A stretch of 64,000 nucleotides of DNA from Diospyros lotus (lineage: Eukaryota; Streptophyta; Magnoliopsida; Ericales; Ebenaceae): contig NC_068342.1 of NCBI RefSeq assembly GCF_014633365.1, forward strand, positions 4,140,622 to 4,204,621. The letters are read 5' to 3'. Positions within the stretch are counted from its first letter, which is position 1, and every line of letters begins with the position of its first letter. The notes below the pieces were generated by a model that did no database searches, had not been told where the DNA came from, and saw only the letters and a program-made list of their open reading frames with translations. Below, one piece after another: positions 36,301 through 45,640 of the stretch. Made by a program: the position numbers and the translations under genes.

Positions 36301-39061
36301 GAATCTCCCTCCTTAGGACCGGTTCCCAACAAGTGGCTTAGTTTCCTTTTCCCTTTTAGGAACGTGTGGATTAGTTAGACCACTTCAAGTAGTTCTTACC
36401 ATTCAACCGGTAAGCGGCTTGAAGATTTTGTAATTCTCCTCCTAAGCCTCCACTATTGATTCTAGCAAACGGAATTTTCGTTGTACTGCTAGAATCGACC
36501 ATATCGGGTTGAGGGTTTTGAGTGTTGGACATGATGTCCTATGAGGAAGATTGATGACGGCCACAATAGTCCCAAAGAAGTAGTAACTATCATCTATGGC
36601 TCTGAAACCATGTCAAGAAATATGTGAATAAAGCTATCAATCTTATTCTCAATGAAAGAATACATCATGATATATACATAACTTCCTGCTACGTTGGGAA
36701 GTTTCTACATAACACAATAGGGAAGGTTCCAAACCGATTTTGGAAACTGTACAATTTAGTATACAACAAATATTTAAAAAGATACAACAATGATACACTC
36801 TTATTCTAGGAATGAAATATCAATGATTCACACGTTGATTGCTAATCCCAATCCTGCCCGAGATGCTGACTGATTGCTAATCTAATCTTGCAATCAGCTC
36901 CTTAATCGTTGACAAAAACCACCTCCAAATTAGTTTCAGTCTACTTTTTTACACAAAGGATTTTCTTTATCAAACAACTCACAATTATGCTCGGAAATGT
37001 AAAATGACAATTCGAATGCTTTCTGTAGCTTCTAAGACCATGGAATCAAATTGGTGTTATGAGAAAAGCACAATCATTTAGTTACAGATAAACAAGTATA
37101 AGATTTTTTATTTTGTGCATGCAAAACAAATCAAAGCTCCAACCTTCGCCAATGCAACCAGCGCTTTCTCCTCAAGCTTCTCCACAGGTACTGTCCTTCG
37201 AGCAGATTCTTGGCGATTTGGGTCTTCATACTACATTAAAAATTAAAAATATAAAAAATTAAAGCAACCACTAGTTTTAACCTGTAGAGAAAAATGAAAC
37301 AAGCTGAGAAAACTATAGATACTTACTTGATCTATTCTCGAGTAGTATTAGAGTATTTATACACAACAACTAGGTTATCTCCTACATTCTAGGAACATAT
37401 TTGAATATGTTTTGAAGATAAAATTCAAAACAAAAATTTTAAAAACTGCTGAGATATCTTGGATTATTCTGCTACTTTATCTGCTGCATTTATCCCTTTA
37501 TTCTTGGAGTTTTCTAATCTCTAAATCAGCTTATCACTTTATCCTTTCATCTCCTATTTTTCAGCCATAAGATTGGGAGAACAATCCAGCTGTCGCTTGA
37601 GTCCTCTTTCGAGTAAACTGTTATTTTATTTCCACAATATCTTTGTGATATTTCCAACATAGCCAAAAAAAAGAAGAAGAAGAAGAAAAAGGGAAAAAGG
37701 AAACATATGAATTGCGCTCCATTTTTCTTGATCAAGCTCCATTTGGTTGTAATAAATTGCTCAAAGAGGCAAATTAATTTCTTCACATCAACTTTTACTA
37801 AGAAACACCAAAAGAAATAAGCTAACACTGAATTATCTTATTTAACTGCTCAGCCTAACAAATGAAGTACCTGAAATAGATTAATTTGTTGACGTCATAT
37901 TTCCAGTAAGCAACACCAAAAGAAATAAATAAACACTCAGGCATCTCATTCAACTACTCGGCTGAACAGATTTAGTAGTCAACTTACTCCAAACCATTTT
38001 TTTTTTAAAGAAAGGGTACAATATTTTCAGATGCCAGTTATTCTTTTCAAAAATTGCTTCTTATGAAGTTTAAAAGGAGCACGAACCAGAAAAAATGTTA
38101 GGTGGAACATTTCTCTCTCTTTTTTATTTTCTTTTATTGAAAATAAGCGACAACAACAACATTTCAAGCCTTTTATTGAAAATAAGCATCCTTCCAGGTT
38201 GTAAAACAGATAATACATGTTCTTACTGGTAAATCAGAAAAATAAGTTCGACATTATTCATTTCTTGCATCTGCAATATGCCAATTTCACTAGCCAAAAA
38301 AGGTTATGGAAAAAGGATTAGGAACGAACAGAATTAACTGCAGAATAATAAGGAACTGCACCAATTACCATTAAAACCTGATCGATGTAAGGCCGTATCC
38401 TTTCCTCAATTTGAGAGAAATCACCCTTAGAAACAAACTGCTGAAACATAAGAGCTTCTTCCTCTGCCTGAAAGATAAAAATAAAACTTCTTTCAAGTAT
38501 CAACAAAAAAATCAAACTGCTCATCAAGAAAAAGCATTCCAAAACTCAAATCACAAGTGAAGAAACCTGCAGCTTACGAGCCAGGTCCTCGTCGGATTTC
38601 GCCAATTCCGCATTCTGATCCACCAATTTTCCTTCTTCCTTTTCTTCGTCCGTGATCGACACCAAACGAAGTTTATCAGAAATCGCGATGAGATCAGAGT
38701 CGTCCGATACGAGCCGGTCGTCATCGTGTCCGAATATCTTATTAGGAAATCGATCAAAACAGTCACAACTTATACACACGCGTAAACACATACGGAAAAG
38801 GGAGTATTTACGAGAGTCAGACGCACCTGTTGCTGATCGGGAAGAATCGAAGTGAGAGAGAAGAGCTGTAATTTGAAAACCTGCAAGCGGAGAGCAATCA
38901 ATACAGAAGCTTACAAGGTTCTAGAGAGAAAAACAGCTCCTCGGAGAGATAAAGGTCTCAGAGAGAGAGAAAGAGAGAGAGACTTCGAAGCCGTTGTCTG
39001 TATCGTAGTCTACGTCGAAATCGGAGCCGTTGTGGCGAACCAGGAATTTCCGAGCTACCAT
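3372..39061 (-). CDS. PNG1: Peptide N-glycanase (PNGase), cytosolic deglycosylating enzyme
   Basis: PNG1 cleaves the bond between Asn and GlcNAc of N-glycans on misfolded glycoproteins exported from the ER. Exons, 5' to 3': 39061-38984, 38880-38827, 38737-38567, 38467-38369, 37230-37144, 26472-26390, 25498-25385, 17523-17469, 17397-17311, 14572-14517, 14435-14376, 14269-14182, 14076-13318, 13180-13120, 4025-3923, 3665-3531, 3453-3372. All have GT-AG borders and join in phase to 2172 nt, 723 aa, close to the Arabidopsis length. The protein starts [19 protein letters not shown], an N-terminal ubiquitin-like stretch. The transglutaminase-like core has Zn cysteines C198, C201, C230 and C233 and a catalytic C256 ([10 protein letters not shown]), H283 (DHVWTE) and D300 (HLDPCDG). 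A plant linker follows at about 345-597, then the C-terminal region ([11 protein letters not shown] to [10 protein letters not shown]). No stop or frameshift was seen, so it looks functional. Three introns of 7.9-10.7 kb are full of retrotransposons. Confidence 0.97.
4026..5690. other. First part of the PNG1 intron 4026-13119; no gene seen
   Basis: AT-rich unique-looking sequence between the exon ending at 4025 and the gypsy 3' LTR. No open frame here resembles a known protein and I see no clear repeat. Confidence 0.5.
5691..6055 (-). repeat. Probable 3' LTR of the gypsy element
   Basis: Starts TG on + (TGTCATGGCCTAAGCCCGAC) and ends ACCCA next to a minus-strand polypurine tract, as expected for an LTR read in reverse. 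No second copy exists to fix the borders, because the 5' half is lost. A similar sequence, TGTCATGGCCTAGTCCTACA, occurs at about 50753 in SGS3 intron 3. Confidence 0.55.
6120..9910 (-). pseudogene. Broken gypsy gag-pol
   Basis: Pieces in order on minus. Gag tail ([14 protein letters not shown], about 9905-9775). CCHC knuckle [14 protein letters not shown] (about 9475-9520), with the expected His replaced by Tyr. A protease region (about 9400-9000) with no clean frame. RT (8828-8163) with [19 protein letters not shown], and FFDNILVY in place of the F-DD box, so a catalytic Asp is now Asn. RNase H (8082-7675), [17 protein letters not shown]. Integrase zinc domain (7405-7127), LFYWPKLK. Integrase core (7120-6896), and its C-terminal part (6817-6536). 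Chromodomain relic (about 6331-6150), [16 protein letters not shown]. Assigned from family knowledge and motif order. Confidence 0.85.
9930..12641 (-). pseudogene. Broken copia gag-integrase
   Basis: Gag begins about 12641, with a block ([14 protein letters not shown]) typical of copia gag N termini. The knuckle reads [14 protein letters not shown], where the first cysteine is now tyrosine. The pre-integrase His-Cys region (WHARLGH) ends near 11000. The integrase core includes [14 protein letters not shown] and [12 protein letters not shown] (10995-10552). The C-terminal part continues with [16 protein letters not shown] and [16 protein letters not shown] (about 10430-10250). At least three frame breaks are present. 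Confidence 0.83.
12650..12662 (-). promoter_or_regulatory. Primer-binding site of the copia element
   Basis: On minus TGGTATCAGAGCC directly follows the putative LTR end (...GCTTCA). It is complementary to the 3' end of initiator methionine tRNA, the usual copia primer. Confidence 0.8.
14825..15053. mobile_element. Short LINE-derived insertion with 19-bp target-site duplication
   Basis: The 229-base insert is flanked by identical 19-bp direct repeats, TATGATATGGTGATCATTT, at 14806-14824 and 15054-15072. It ends in a (TTC)n tail just before the second repeat. Its middle (CCCAAGCTTGGGCAAAGGAA, about 14896-14915) resembles non-coding sequence of plant RTE LINEs. A duplication of this length plus a simple-repeat tail is typical of LINE-type target-primed integration. 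It lies in PNG1 intron 14573-17310. Confidence 0.8.
15345..15602 (-). mobile_element. RTE LINE fragment, C-terminal end of the reverse transcriptase ORF
   Basis: The minus-strand translation, with stops, follows the RTE C terminus: a relic of NQLRWFGHVQRRP (about 15595-15555), then a block like RPKKTW-ETVKHD (about 15500-15470), and a relic of DPKWLGQGF near 15350. Strand and order are clear, but the reading is heavily decayed. Confidence 0.7.
15640..15965 (+). mobile_element. L1-type LINE reverse transcriptase fragment
   Basis: The + frames read [20 protein letters not shown] (about 15695-15755) and, one frame change later, [20 protein letters not shown] (about 15857-15915) followed by [11 protein letters not shown]. 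These match the L1 RT blocks NATFIALIPKK--ELKDFRPISL and QSAFV-GRQI-DAVLIANE in order and spacing. Only this part of RT remains. Confidence 0.82.
15966..17310. other. Remainder of the PNG1 intron 14573-17310
   Basis: AT-rich sequence without a recognisable gene or repeat; open frames are short and unconserved. Confidence 0.5.
17524..18518. other. PNG1 intron between exon 17469-17523 and the copia element; nothing seen
   Basis: AT-rich sequence with no recognisable gene or repeat. Confidence 0.5.
18777..23114 (-). pseudogene. Broken copia gag-pol
   Basis: On minus: gag (23114 to about 22377; [15 protein letters not shown] and [14 protein letters not shown] blocks), a gag-protease link (22195-21890), a pre-integrase region with the [14 protein letters not shown] block (about 21520-21480), an integrase C-terminal part (21030-20755; [16 protein letters not shown]), RT (19682-19197; [14 protein letters not shown], with the catalytic DD kept), and an RNase H end (18974-18777; [15 protein letters not shown]). 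Many stops and frame changes break it. Order and orientation are those of Ty1/copia. Confidence 0.85.
23481..24360. mobile_element. Non-autonomous DNA transposon (Mutator-like) inside the 5' LTR
   Basis: The insertion splits the LTR and is flanked by the 10-bp direct repeat AGGTAATAAC (23471-23480 and 24361-24370). The other LTR shows the unbroken site at about 18590. The ends carry a short imperfect inverted repeat, GAAGCACGGAAAC on the left and GATTGCATGGAAAC on the right read in reverse. A 9-10 bp duplication is typical of Mutator-like elements. The interior has a purine-rich region (about 23690-24050) built on GCGAGAGGCGA-like motifs and no transposase. The family is inferred from duplication length. 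Confidence 0.75.
24492..25384. other. PNG1 intron after the copia element; nothing seen
   Basis: No coding similarity or structured repeat is visible up to the exon at 25385-25498. Confidence 0.5.
25499..26389. other. PNG1 intron; nothing seen
   Basis: An 891-base intron between the exons at 26390-26472 and 25385-25498. It contains no recognisable gene, RNA or repeat. Confidence 0.6.
27025..27353 (-). repeat. Gypsy-type LTR
   Basis: The + strand starts TGTGACAGATCCTAAGATCT, a near-palindrome, and ends GCGCCCCCA. A GA-rich stretch lies inside (about 27080-27180). The architecture and terminal palindrome match the fragment at 56180, so both belong to one LTR family in minus orientation. No partner LTR or coding domain is adjacent, so this could be a solo LTR or one end of an otherwise lost element. 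Confidence 0.55.
27354..28223. other. Probable retroelement debris between a gypsy LTR and a copia remnant
   Basis: The start (27355-27500) is GC-rich and unlike the surrounding intron. No conserved protein domain could be read on either strand, and the 3' LTR expected for the copia remnant at 28224 could not be recognised here. Confidence 0.4.
28828..29356 (+). mobile_element. Solo LTR with TTAAC target-site duplication
   Basis: A 529-base unit starting TGTTAAATTT and ending GGTTCAACA has perfect 5-bp flanking repeats TTAAC (28823-28827 and 29357-29361). TATAAATAG at about 28990-28998 gives the + orientation. No internal coding region is present, so it arose by LTR-LTR recombination. It is inserted in the copia pol above, is therefore younger than it, and lies antisense to PNG1. 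Confidence 0.9.
29814..30020. repeat. 106-bp tandem duplication in copia RT
   Basis: Copy 1 starts with CCTTAGG at 29814 and copy 2 at 29920. Both continue through ACCTGTCAAACCAAGCTCTA and end around TCTGATTCT (29901 and 30007). The copies are about 90% alike, so the duplication is old but later than insertion. Confidence 0.85.
31796..32099 (-). repeat. 3' LTR of the copia element
   Basis: 304 bases, starting TATCAAGAAAG (TG decayed to TA) and ending TTAACA on +. Its partner at 36611-36914 is the same length. Confidence 0.95.
32107..36530 (-). pseudogene. Copia gag-pol with frame breaks
   Basis: On minus: a gag start near 36530 ([12 protein letters not shown]), the gag body (36332-35784; [17 protein letters not shown]), a full CCHC knuckle [14 protein letters not shown] (about 35735-35692), a pre-integrase and integrase region (about 35300-34378; [17 protein letters not shown]), RT (about 33542-32756; [20 protein letters not shown] and [12 protein letters not shown] with the catalytic pair kept) and RNase H (about 32755-32107; [14 protein letters not shown]). 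It is interrupted by several stops and frame changes and is best preserved in the RT-RNase H part. Confidence 0.88.
36611..36914 (-). repeat. 5' LTR of the copia element
   Basis: 304 bases, TGTCAAGAAA to GTTGACA on +, directly next to the primer-binding site. Confidence 0.95.
37231..38368. repeat. PNG1 intron with a degenerate 108-bp tandem duplication
   Basis: AACACCAAAAGAAATAA occurs at about 37804 and 37912, followed by similar 60-base tails, so a stretch of about 108 bases is duplicated in tandem (about 37795-38000). Nothing else of note. Confidence 0.6.
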
Positions 39062-39486
39062 TTTCCTTTCCTGAATCTTGATCGCCAAAGACAGTCGAAA
39101 ATGCCCTTGCAGCGGCTCCGTAGCCCGAAAATATGAGAAAGGATAACGCAATTTGTATTTTTACATATGAATTTATAGGTGACATTAAAAGATTATTTGG
39201 CCCCTTTTTCTTCTCTCTCCCTCCCCGTCTTTCTCTCCTCTCCTTCCCTTTCAACACACTCTCTCTCTCTCTCTCGTTACCTCACCATTGCCAATCGCCA
39301 CCTCACATTCATCACCAGCACTACATCCTTGCCTACTCCTCGCTCACTCACCGTCTGCCTTGCCTTCGCGACTCATCGCCCTTCATTATGGAGGGCGTCA
39401 AGCAATGAGTGCAAGGCAACGACAACAACAAAGGCGAGGCGGCCAGGAGTGGCGAGATGGAGGTTGTGAGAGGCAATACTGAATAG
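39062..39486. other. PNG1 5' leader, promoter and CT/GA-rich tracts
   Basis: Directly upstream of PNG1. CT-rich tracts (about 39200-39280) and a GA/GC-rich stretch (about 39400-39480) are visible. Open frames here reflect composition. Confidence 0.5.
39170..39178 (-). promoter_or_regulatory. TATA-like box of PNG1
   Basis: On the minus strand CTATAAAT lies about 110 bases before the PNG1 ATG (39061-39059), in a short spacer without repeats. Position and sequence suit a core promoter with a 5' UTR of about 80 bases. Assigned by position only. Confidence 0.45.
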
Positions 39487-40055
39487 TGGTGTGCATGGTG
39501 CAATTTGGCCGGTCTGAATCATTTTTAGCACACCAAATCGTTAGTACAATTTTTTGCGATTTTATTTGGTATGATTTACCATGGTTTCAAAATTTAGTAC
39601 AAGTTAGTTTTAAAATCACTAAAAATAATACTTAAAAATGGTAAATAAAGACACAAATATTGATAAATAAAGACGATCAAATGTAAATAAATATGAGCAA
39701 AAAATAAAGACAAAACAATGTAATTCAACATATAACATTTCAACATTGAAAACAAAAAATAACCTGTGTTAATAATGAATTATGCAATTAACATATTTAG
39801 AAAATAAATAAATTATTAAATTAACATATTTAGCAATGAATTATGAAAATAACCTCTTGGGGATGGTTTTTATAATAATAATTTTTTTATATTTTCTTGG
39901 GGACCAAACCGCCAATTATACAAATTGCGAACCGCGCGGTTTATATAACGTTCAAACCATTTTCAACTGCAAAAATAAAAAATCAACTAGTTAAGTTTGG
40001 TTCTGTTTTTTCTAGCCGATTTTCGTTGTACACCGATTTTTTTGAACACCCCTGA
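39487..40055. mobile_element. Possible non-autonomous DNA transposon
   Basis: The left end AGTGGTGTGCA and the reversed right end AGGGGTGTTCA form an 8/11 terminal match. The interior has the AACCG/CGGTTT words of a common plant hAT- or Mutator-derived class. No convincing target duplication was found. Confidence 0.4.
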
Positions 40056-41849
40056 TGCTAAAGGGGAAATGGGAGAGAGAAGTGCGATTGGTGGATAGAG
40101 AGAAGATAATGTCGTGAATTTATCACGATAAATTCTCAAATTATCGCTAATTTCTTGCGATATTTCATCTCCATAAAGCATTCTGTAAGAGTGTTTCTAT
40201 ACAAATAACATAACTCGTATGAGAAAACACATATAACTAATTTCAATGATGTTCGGCCACTAGAATTTCTCGCCCCTATCACTTTGTGTCATAAAGTTTT
40301 AAGTGAGGATAATTTAGTCATTCATCTTATTATTTTATATGATAAATATTTTTATCATTTTACATATATTATATAGTTCAATAAGCACTAATAATATACT
40401 CCTTTCTAGAAATGTCAAAAGACATTTCTTATTTGTCTCAATTTCCATCAAATTCATTAATTATATAAATTTGAAAACTTTAATTTGTTTTTAGTTCTTT
40501 TTAATTTTTTATTAATTATATTTATTTGTATAACTGAATTTTTTGCTACATAAATATTTTAAAATTAAAGGTTTGAAACTATGTACTAGATGAATTACAG
40601 TGAAATTTTTCCTACCTAAACCTTTTAAAATGAAATGTTTGAAACTATATATCAGAATAAATATTGATGAAACAATTAGCTTAACAAATACTAATTAAAT
40701 CGTACACACAGGGATTTTGATCAATTTGTATATTACTTGTAACATCATAAGTTTTTATCTGAAAAATGTTAGCTAGTTGGATTGCAAGCAATATACTTAA
40801 CATTACATAAACTTTACCTAAAAATAATATTCTTATAACAAAGTAGAGAGTTTCATATAAGTACTTGTACCTCCCAAATTATTTTAACATATATGTATCT
40901 ATAGAAAAATATTTTCACAAAAGACTTAAATAGTGAAAAGCGAAAAAATAAACCTATCCACTTAATCAACAACTCATCCATTGATCGACAAGTATTTTTT
41001 CATCGTTAGGCTACGCATGTAACAAAATCTAGGACAATACTTTATTGACAAAGTAGAAGAGAGATCAGCTTACTCAGAACTATGTGGGAGTTTTGAGTTG
41101 ACCTCCCATAAAATCTTCTTCGATAGGTTTATGAAAAAAATAATATTCAGATTTTGCAAAGTCTCGATCATCCCCAAACTAGCATTCATCTCATGCATAT
41201 ATGGATTCCTTAGCCTGAAAATGATGCCCACGTTATCTACAAATGTGGAGTCCAAATACTTTTATGAGTATGAGAATATTAATCATATTATTTGTCAATT
41301 TAAAATCTCAAGAGACATCATCTTGACGTTATATACCAACTCAATACGAGACAACATGTTTTTTTCAAGATAACTATATACTCTCTCGAAAGTTATTCCA
41401 CAACAAAGTTTAATGACCGTTGAAAATTTCTTTTGTCATTCGTTAACCCTGTTAAAGTTTAAAAAATAATTGAAGTATCATTATATTTTAAACATTTTAT
41501 CTTTCATTCCTTTTTTTTTTTTTCTATTTCCTCAATTTCTTTATTTATTTGTTTGCAATGGCAGGGCAGTTCGTAGTGGTGGGGAATGAGACTACTTTAG
41601 CAGATAATGGGAATTGCATATATTGCAGATATGTTATGAATAATTAAAATCGATATTCACAAATGCTGGTGATGAACCCTTAGGGTTCATATTCTGTTTC
41701 ATTTGTTTATTTCATTTGCTCTCAATTTGCAGTGATATAGCCTGGTCACGACTTCAGTGCCTGATGCTAAGACCATTTGTTATCTTTCTTTATTGCAAAC
41801 ATATGATAAGACTGAATTTGTTTTTTTCATTAATTTGCGATGAATTCAT
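40056..41849. other. AT-rich intergenic DNA; nothing seen
   Basis: Very AT-rich with short unconserved open frames and no repeat structure I could define. Confidence 0.5.
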
Positions 41850-41858
41850 ATGGCAATT

Positions 41859-42942
41859 ACGGGGGCAAATGAACCGAATCGTTCTAGTGTAGTTTGGTAT
41901 TCGACTTGATAAAAATTTGTTCAAATTTGTTTATTAAGATAAACAATACGAACTTTGACCTAATTTTGAAATTCAAATCGTAAATAAACTGAACTTGAAC
42001 TCAATAAATTTCGACTTGTTAGTTCGAATAGAAACTTATAAACTAACTCGATTATAGGTTTGTGAACTATCTCAAATAGAGACTCGTGAGCTAACTCACT
42101 CATAGACTTGTGAGCTAGCTCGAGTAGAGGCTCGCGAGTTGACTCGTAAATAGGCTTATTTACAAATATATTAATAAAATCATTTATAATTTTATAAAAA
42201 TATATTTAACATAAAATTATCAAACTTTACTTTATTATAATAATATCATAATAAGAATGTGTTAATAAAAAAATTTATATGACTTAAAAATTAATCAACT
42301 AATGTATGAGTTTAATACAATAATTATCATTTGAATCGAGTAAGAAAATACTTATTTGAGTAACAATTAATAAATATTGTATTCTACTATTTTTTTTAAT
42401 CAAGTAAAATTCAAACATTTAAGTGATTAATCGCTTATATACTTGTCTTATTCGAATATATGATGGAATAACATTAATTGAATAACCAAATAGTTAATTG
42501 ACTAAGTGGTACATTAGTTAAATAACTTTGTTGTGCTATAATTTTGATTATATTTGTATTTTAAAAATAATTAAACAAGTAATTTGATTATCTTTTTGCA
42601 TGGTAAATGATGTTATGCTTATTGTAATTTGTGAAATTATTATTACTTAATTATCATTTTGATGTTATATTTGTTGATTATCAAGTTAGGTTAATTTAAG
42701 TATATTTGTTAATTATCATTATTGATATTTATTTTTACTGTACATCAATTTATTATATTTTTTTAAATAAAATTTTAATAAATTCCACCTCAAGCTTGAG
42801 CTTGAGCTTGGCTCGTCAATTAAATTGAGCTCGAGCCAAACTTTCAAGCTCGACTCAAACTCGAGCTTGAGTCTATGATAAAATTTGTTGAGTTGAGCCA
42901 AGCTAAGTGAAACTCGAGTTGGCTTGACTTATTTGCACCCAT
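41859..42942. mobile_element. Non-autonomous element with GGGNGCAAAT inverted termini
   Basis: The left end (GGGGGCAAAT, 41861) and the right end (ATTTGCACCC, 42931-42940) are inverted repeats. Flanks are ATGGCAATTAC (41850-41860) and ATGGCAATTGC (42941-42951), an imperfect 11-bp or perfect 9-bp target duplication, as for Mutator-like elements. Both inner flanks hold degenerate GAGCTCGAGC-type words in opposite strands (about 42020-42140 and 42790-42920). No transposase is present. Confidence 0.78.
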
Positions 42943-42951
42943 GGCAATTGC

Positions 42952-45480
42952 ATATCTATGTTCATAGTTTGGCGAACGCCCTAAGTTTATCCTCTTTTAT
43001 CTTAGTAGTAGTTGAGGCTATTAATGACAACAACAATGGTAGGGCATTTGCTCAATTTATTATATATTTATAATAAATTCATCCCACGTATATAAATCTA
43101 TTTTTATAATTGGGTGAATCTAGTAGATTTAACTATTATATTTTTATGCAACGATAAAGATTATTCATAATAACACTGATTATAGCGGAGACATTTTTCA
43201 TTATTTATTATTATTTATCTGTGACAAACTCAAGTTTTCCTCTCTTAACTTAAGTGTGATTACCAACGCATACTATTTTGTTTTCTAAAACTAAGGAATA
43301 GAAGAAAAAGAATGAAGGGCAAAATGTATTTTTGTCACTTTGTTTAACAATAAGGGGAGCTATTGTTACTTTTAAAACTTAAAAAGTGTTTTTACAATTA
43401 CATCAAACTTTAACAGTAATTTTTACAACTTACTTGGTAATATAGTTAATTTCTATTTTTTCAACAAAATTTAAGAAATTATTAACAAAATTTTGCAATA
43501 CCAAAATGTAATAGGGTACTTATATAATATAGATGTCCAGTTTTTTTTTTAATTAATTTTTGCGGATATGTTTCCTCCTCGCGAAGACTGATTGATTATT
43601 CTTTCTTAGGTTCCTTCAATGCTAAGCGTTTGATTGACCACTTAAATTCAAATAACGTGGGATCATAATTAAATTGTTGACATCTCTCACATTGATTGGT
43701 CAAGCAAAAGAGATCAAGACTTTTCCCTTTAGGAAATTTTGTTCGGATTCCTCTATTTTAATTTAATTTTATATTAAATTCCCAATTTTGTGTTATTTGC
43801 ACTTCACAATTGATTATTTTATTTTTTAAAAAAATATTATTTACACACTTAATTTAGATATTTGAGCTAACATTTCTGTATTAATATATTATATTACGTG
43901 TATTATTAATATAAATATATAATACATTAATACAAAGTGTCATAAATAATTTGCTATATAATTGATACAAATAATATCAAAATATCAAATACCCCTTCTA
44001 TGTAATCCCAACAATGTAAAATAAACTTCTAGGAAGGTCAAAGAGAAAATTTGTTATTCCTCTATAAATAATTATTTCAATAATATCAAATCTGACATTT
44101 TTAAAAAAATCATATACTATACTTTTGTGTCTACGAGTCAATGTTTCAGCACAAGAAAGTTGAACTATATGCTTTATTTGATACAAATTTATTTTTTTTA
44201 TAATCCGTTATGATAATAAGAAATTTTTTTATACATATGCCCGAATTGGTCAATAATATTCGAATTTGATAAATCGAACCATATAAACTTATTAATAAAA
44301 TGTTCTAATATATTACAAAATTTCACTTTTAACAATTATCCAATTAGAGAATCATTGGAAATATGGTATTGAACTTCTTAATAGCATTTAAGTATCAAAT
44401 TTTAGTATTCAATAAGTATTTTTTTTATTTAAAAAAAATCTTTTGGTTTTGGGTTTGGATGATTTTATTTGTTGAATCTTCATAATCTTTTTTTGTTTCC
44501 TTATTGCTATTTGTGAGTATTCTAAAGTTTCCTTTAAGTTCAAAATTGATGCTTATATGTTTTTATTTGTCTCCTTTATTCTAATTAACTTATATTTTTT
44601 TATGAATTCATTACATAATATTCGCACTAAATACATTTTTGTCAACAATTTTATATGAAAAATTAAGTACAAAATCTCAATAAAAAATGCTATCCATTCA
44701 AAAGGATAAATTTATTACTTGTAAATATCTCTACAATCGATAATTTTATGTAAATATTATTCAAATTAAAACATTTCACAAGATACTGTTGAAAAATATT
44801 TTGCATGATATATAATGGTAAATCCTTATAAAAAAATATATATTAAAAATAGATGCGACATTAAAAGTCAAGCAAACAACAAATAAAAGAACTCAATTTT
44901 AGTTATTCTACGAAAATAAGCACAAAGAAGGCACCACAAAAAAATCACCTAATTTTGCTAATTGCATTCCTACTACCATCACCATCTTTTGTAAAACTAT
45001 ATTATCATATTTTTAAAATTTTGTATATTTGTTATTTTCCTTTTGCAAGTAAGAATTGGATTTTTTTATTCACATTTGAAATAAAAATATTTTTTATTTA
45101 TTATAAATTATTTAAAATTTTAAATTCTCATTTTTTATTGAGATAGGAATAGACGCGAAGACATAAATTTATTCAAAACTTAAGAAAAACATGTAGAGTT
45201 AGGGTTGGGTCACACGAGAAAATATATCCCTATTTTAACTTGTTGTTTTTTTATATTTTTTATGATTATTTTTAATTTCACAATCATAACAAATATTACA
45301 AATAATTTTGTATATAAATAAAATGAGTGCAAGCTTTATTAATAAAGTAGTATTTTTTAATAAAATTATTAATTAATTTAAAAAATTACATTTAAAAATT
45401 ATATAAAAATTTAAAAATAAGATAAAAATAGATCTTCCCAATAAAAATTGAATAAAAACTTTAAATCATAATTCATGAAT
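42952..45480. other. AT-rich intergenic DNA; nothing seen
   Basis: More than 75% A+T by eye in many lines, with short frames and no family resemblance. Confidence 0.5.
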
Positions 45481-45504
45481 TGGTTATATATATATATATA
45501 TATA

Positions 45505-45640
45505 TATTTTGAATGACGCTCAGCCCCTCAATTCTAGGAAGGGAAGTTAATCGCAAGATATGTCTCACGCGATTAAGATTCGAACTCACGTACACTAAGA
45601 TAATCAAAAAACTAATGAGCCGGTCTTAACTGCTATGCAA
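45505..45640 (-). mobile_element. tRNA-derived SINE
   Basis: On minus: TTGCATAGCAGTTAAGACC (A box, about 45640-45622), then GAGTTCGAATCTTAATCGCG (B box, about 45592-45573), a short body ending GAGGGGCTGAGCGTCATTC, and an (AT)n tail at about 45485-45507. Two Pol III boxes at tRNA spacing plus a simple tail define a SINE. It abuts the MITE at 45641. Confidence 0.75.

Larger units (their letters stand above)
31791..36919 (-). mobile_element. Structurally complete copia retrotransposon, AAAAC target duplication
   Basis: The element 31796-36914 is flanked by AAAAC (31791-31795 and 36915-36919). The LTRs, 31796-32099 and 36611-36914, are both 304 bases. By hand alignment I count about 28 differences (about 9%), mostly transitions. 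The PBS is GGCTCTGAAACCA on + (36598-36610). The polypurine tract is GAGGGGGAG on minus, next to 32100. Gag, integrase, RT and RNase H are present in copia order. It lies sense to PNG1 in intron 26473-37143. Confidence 0.95.
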
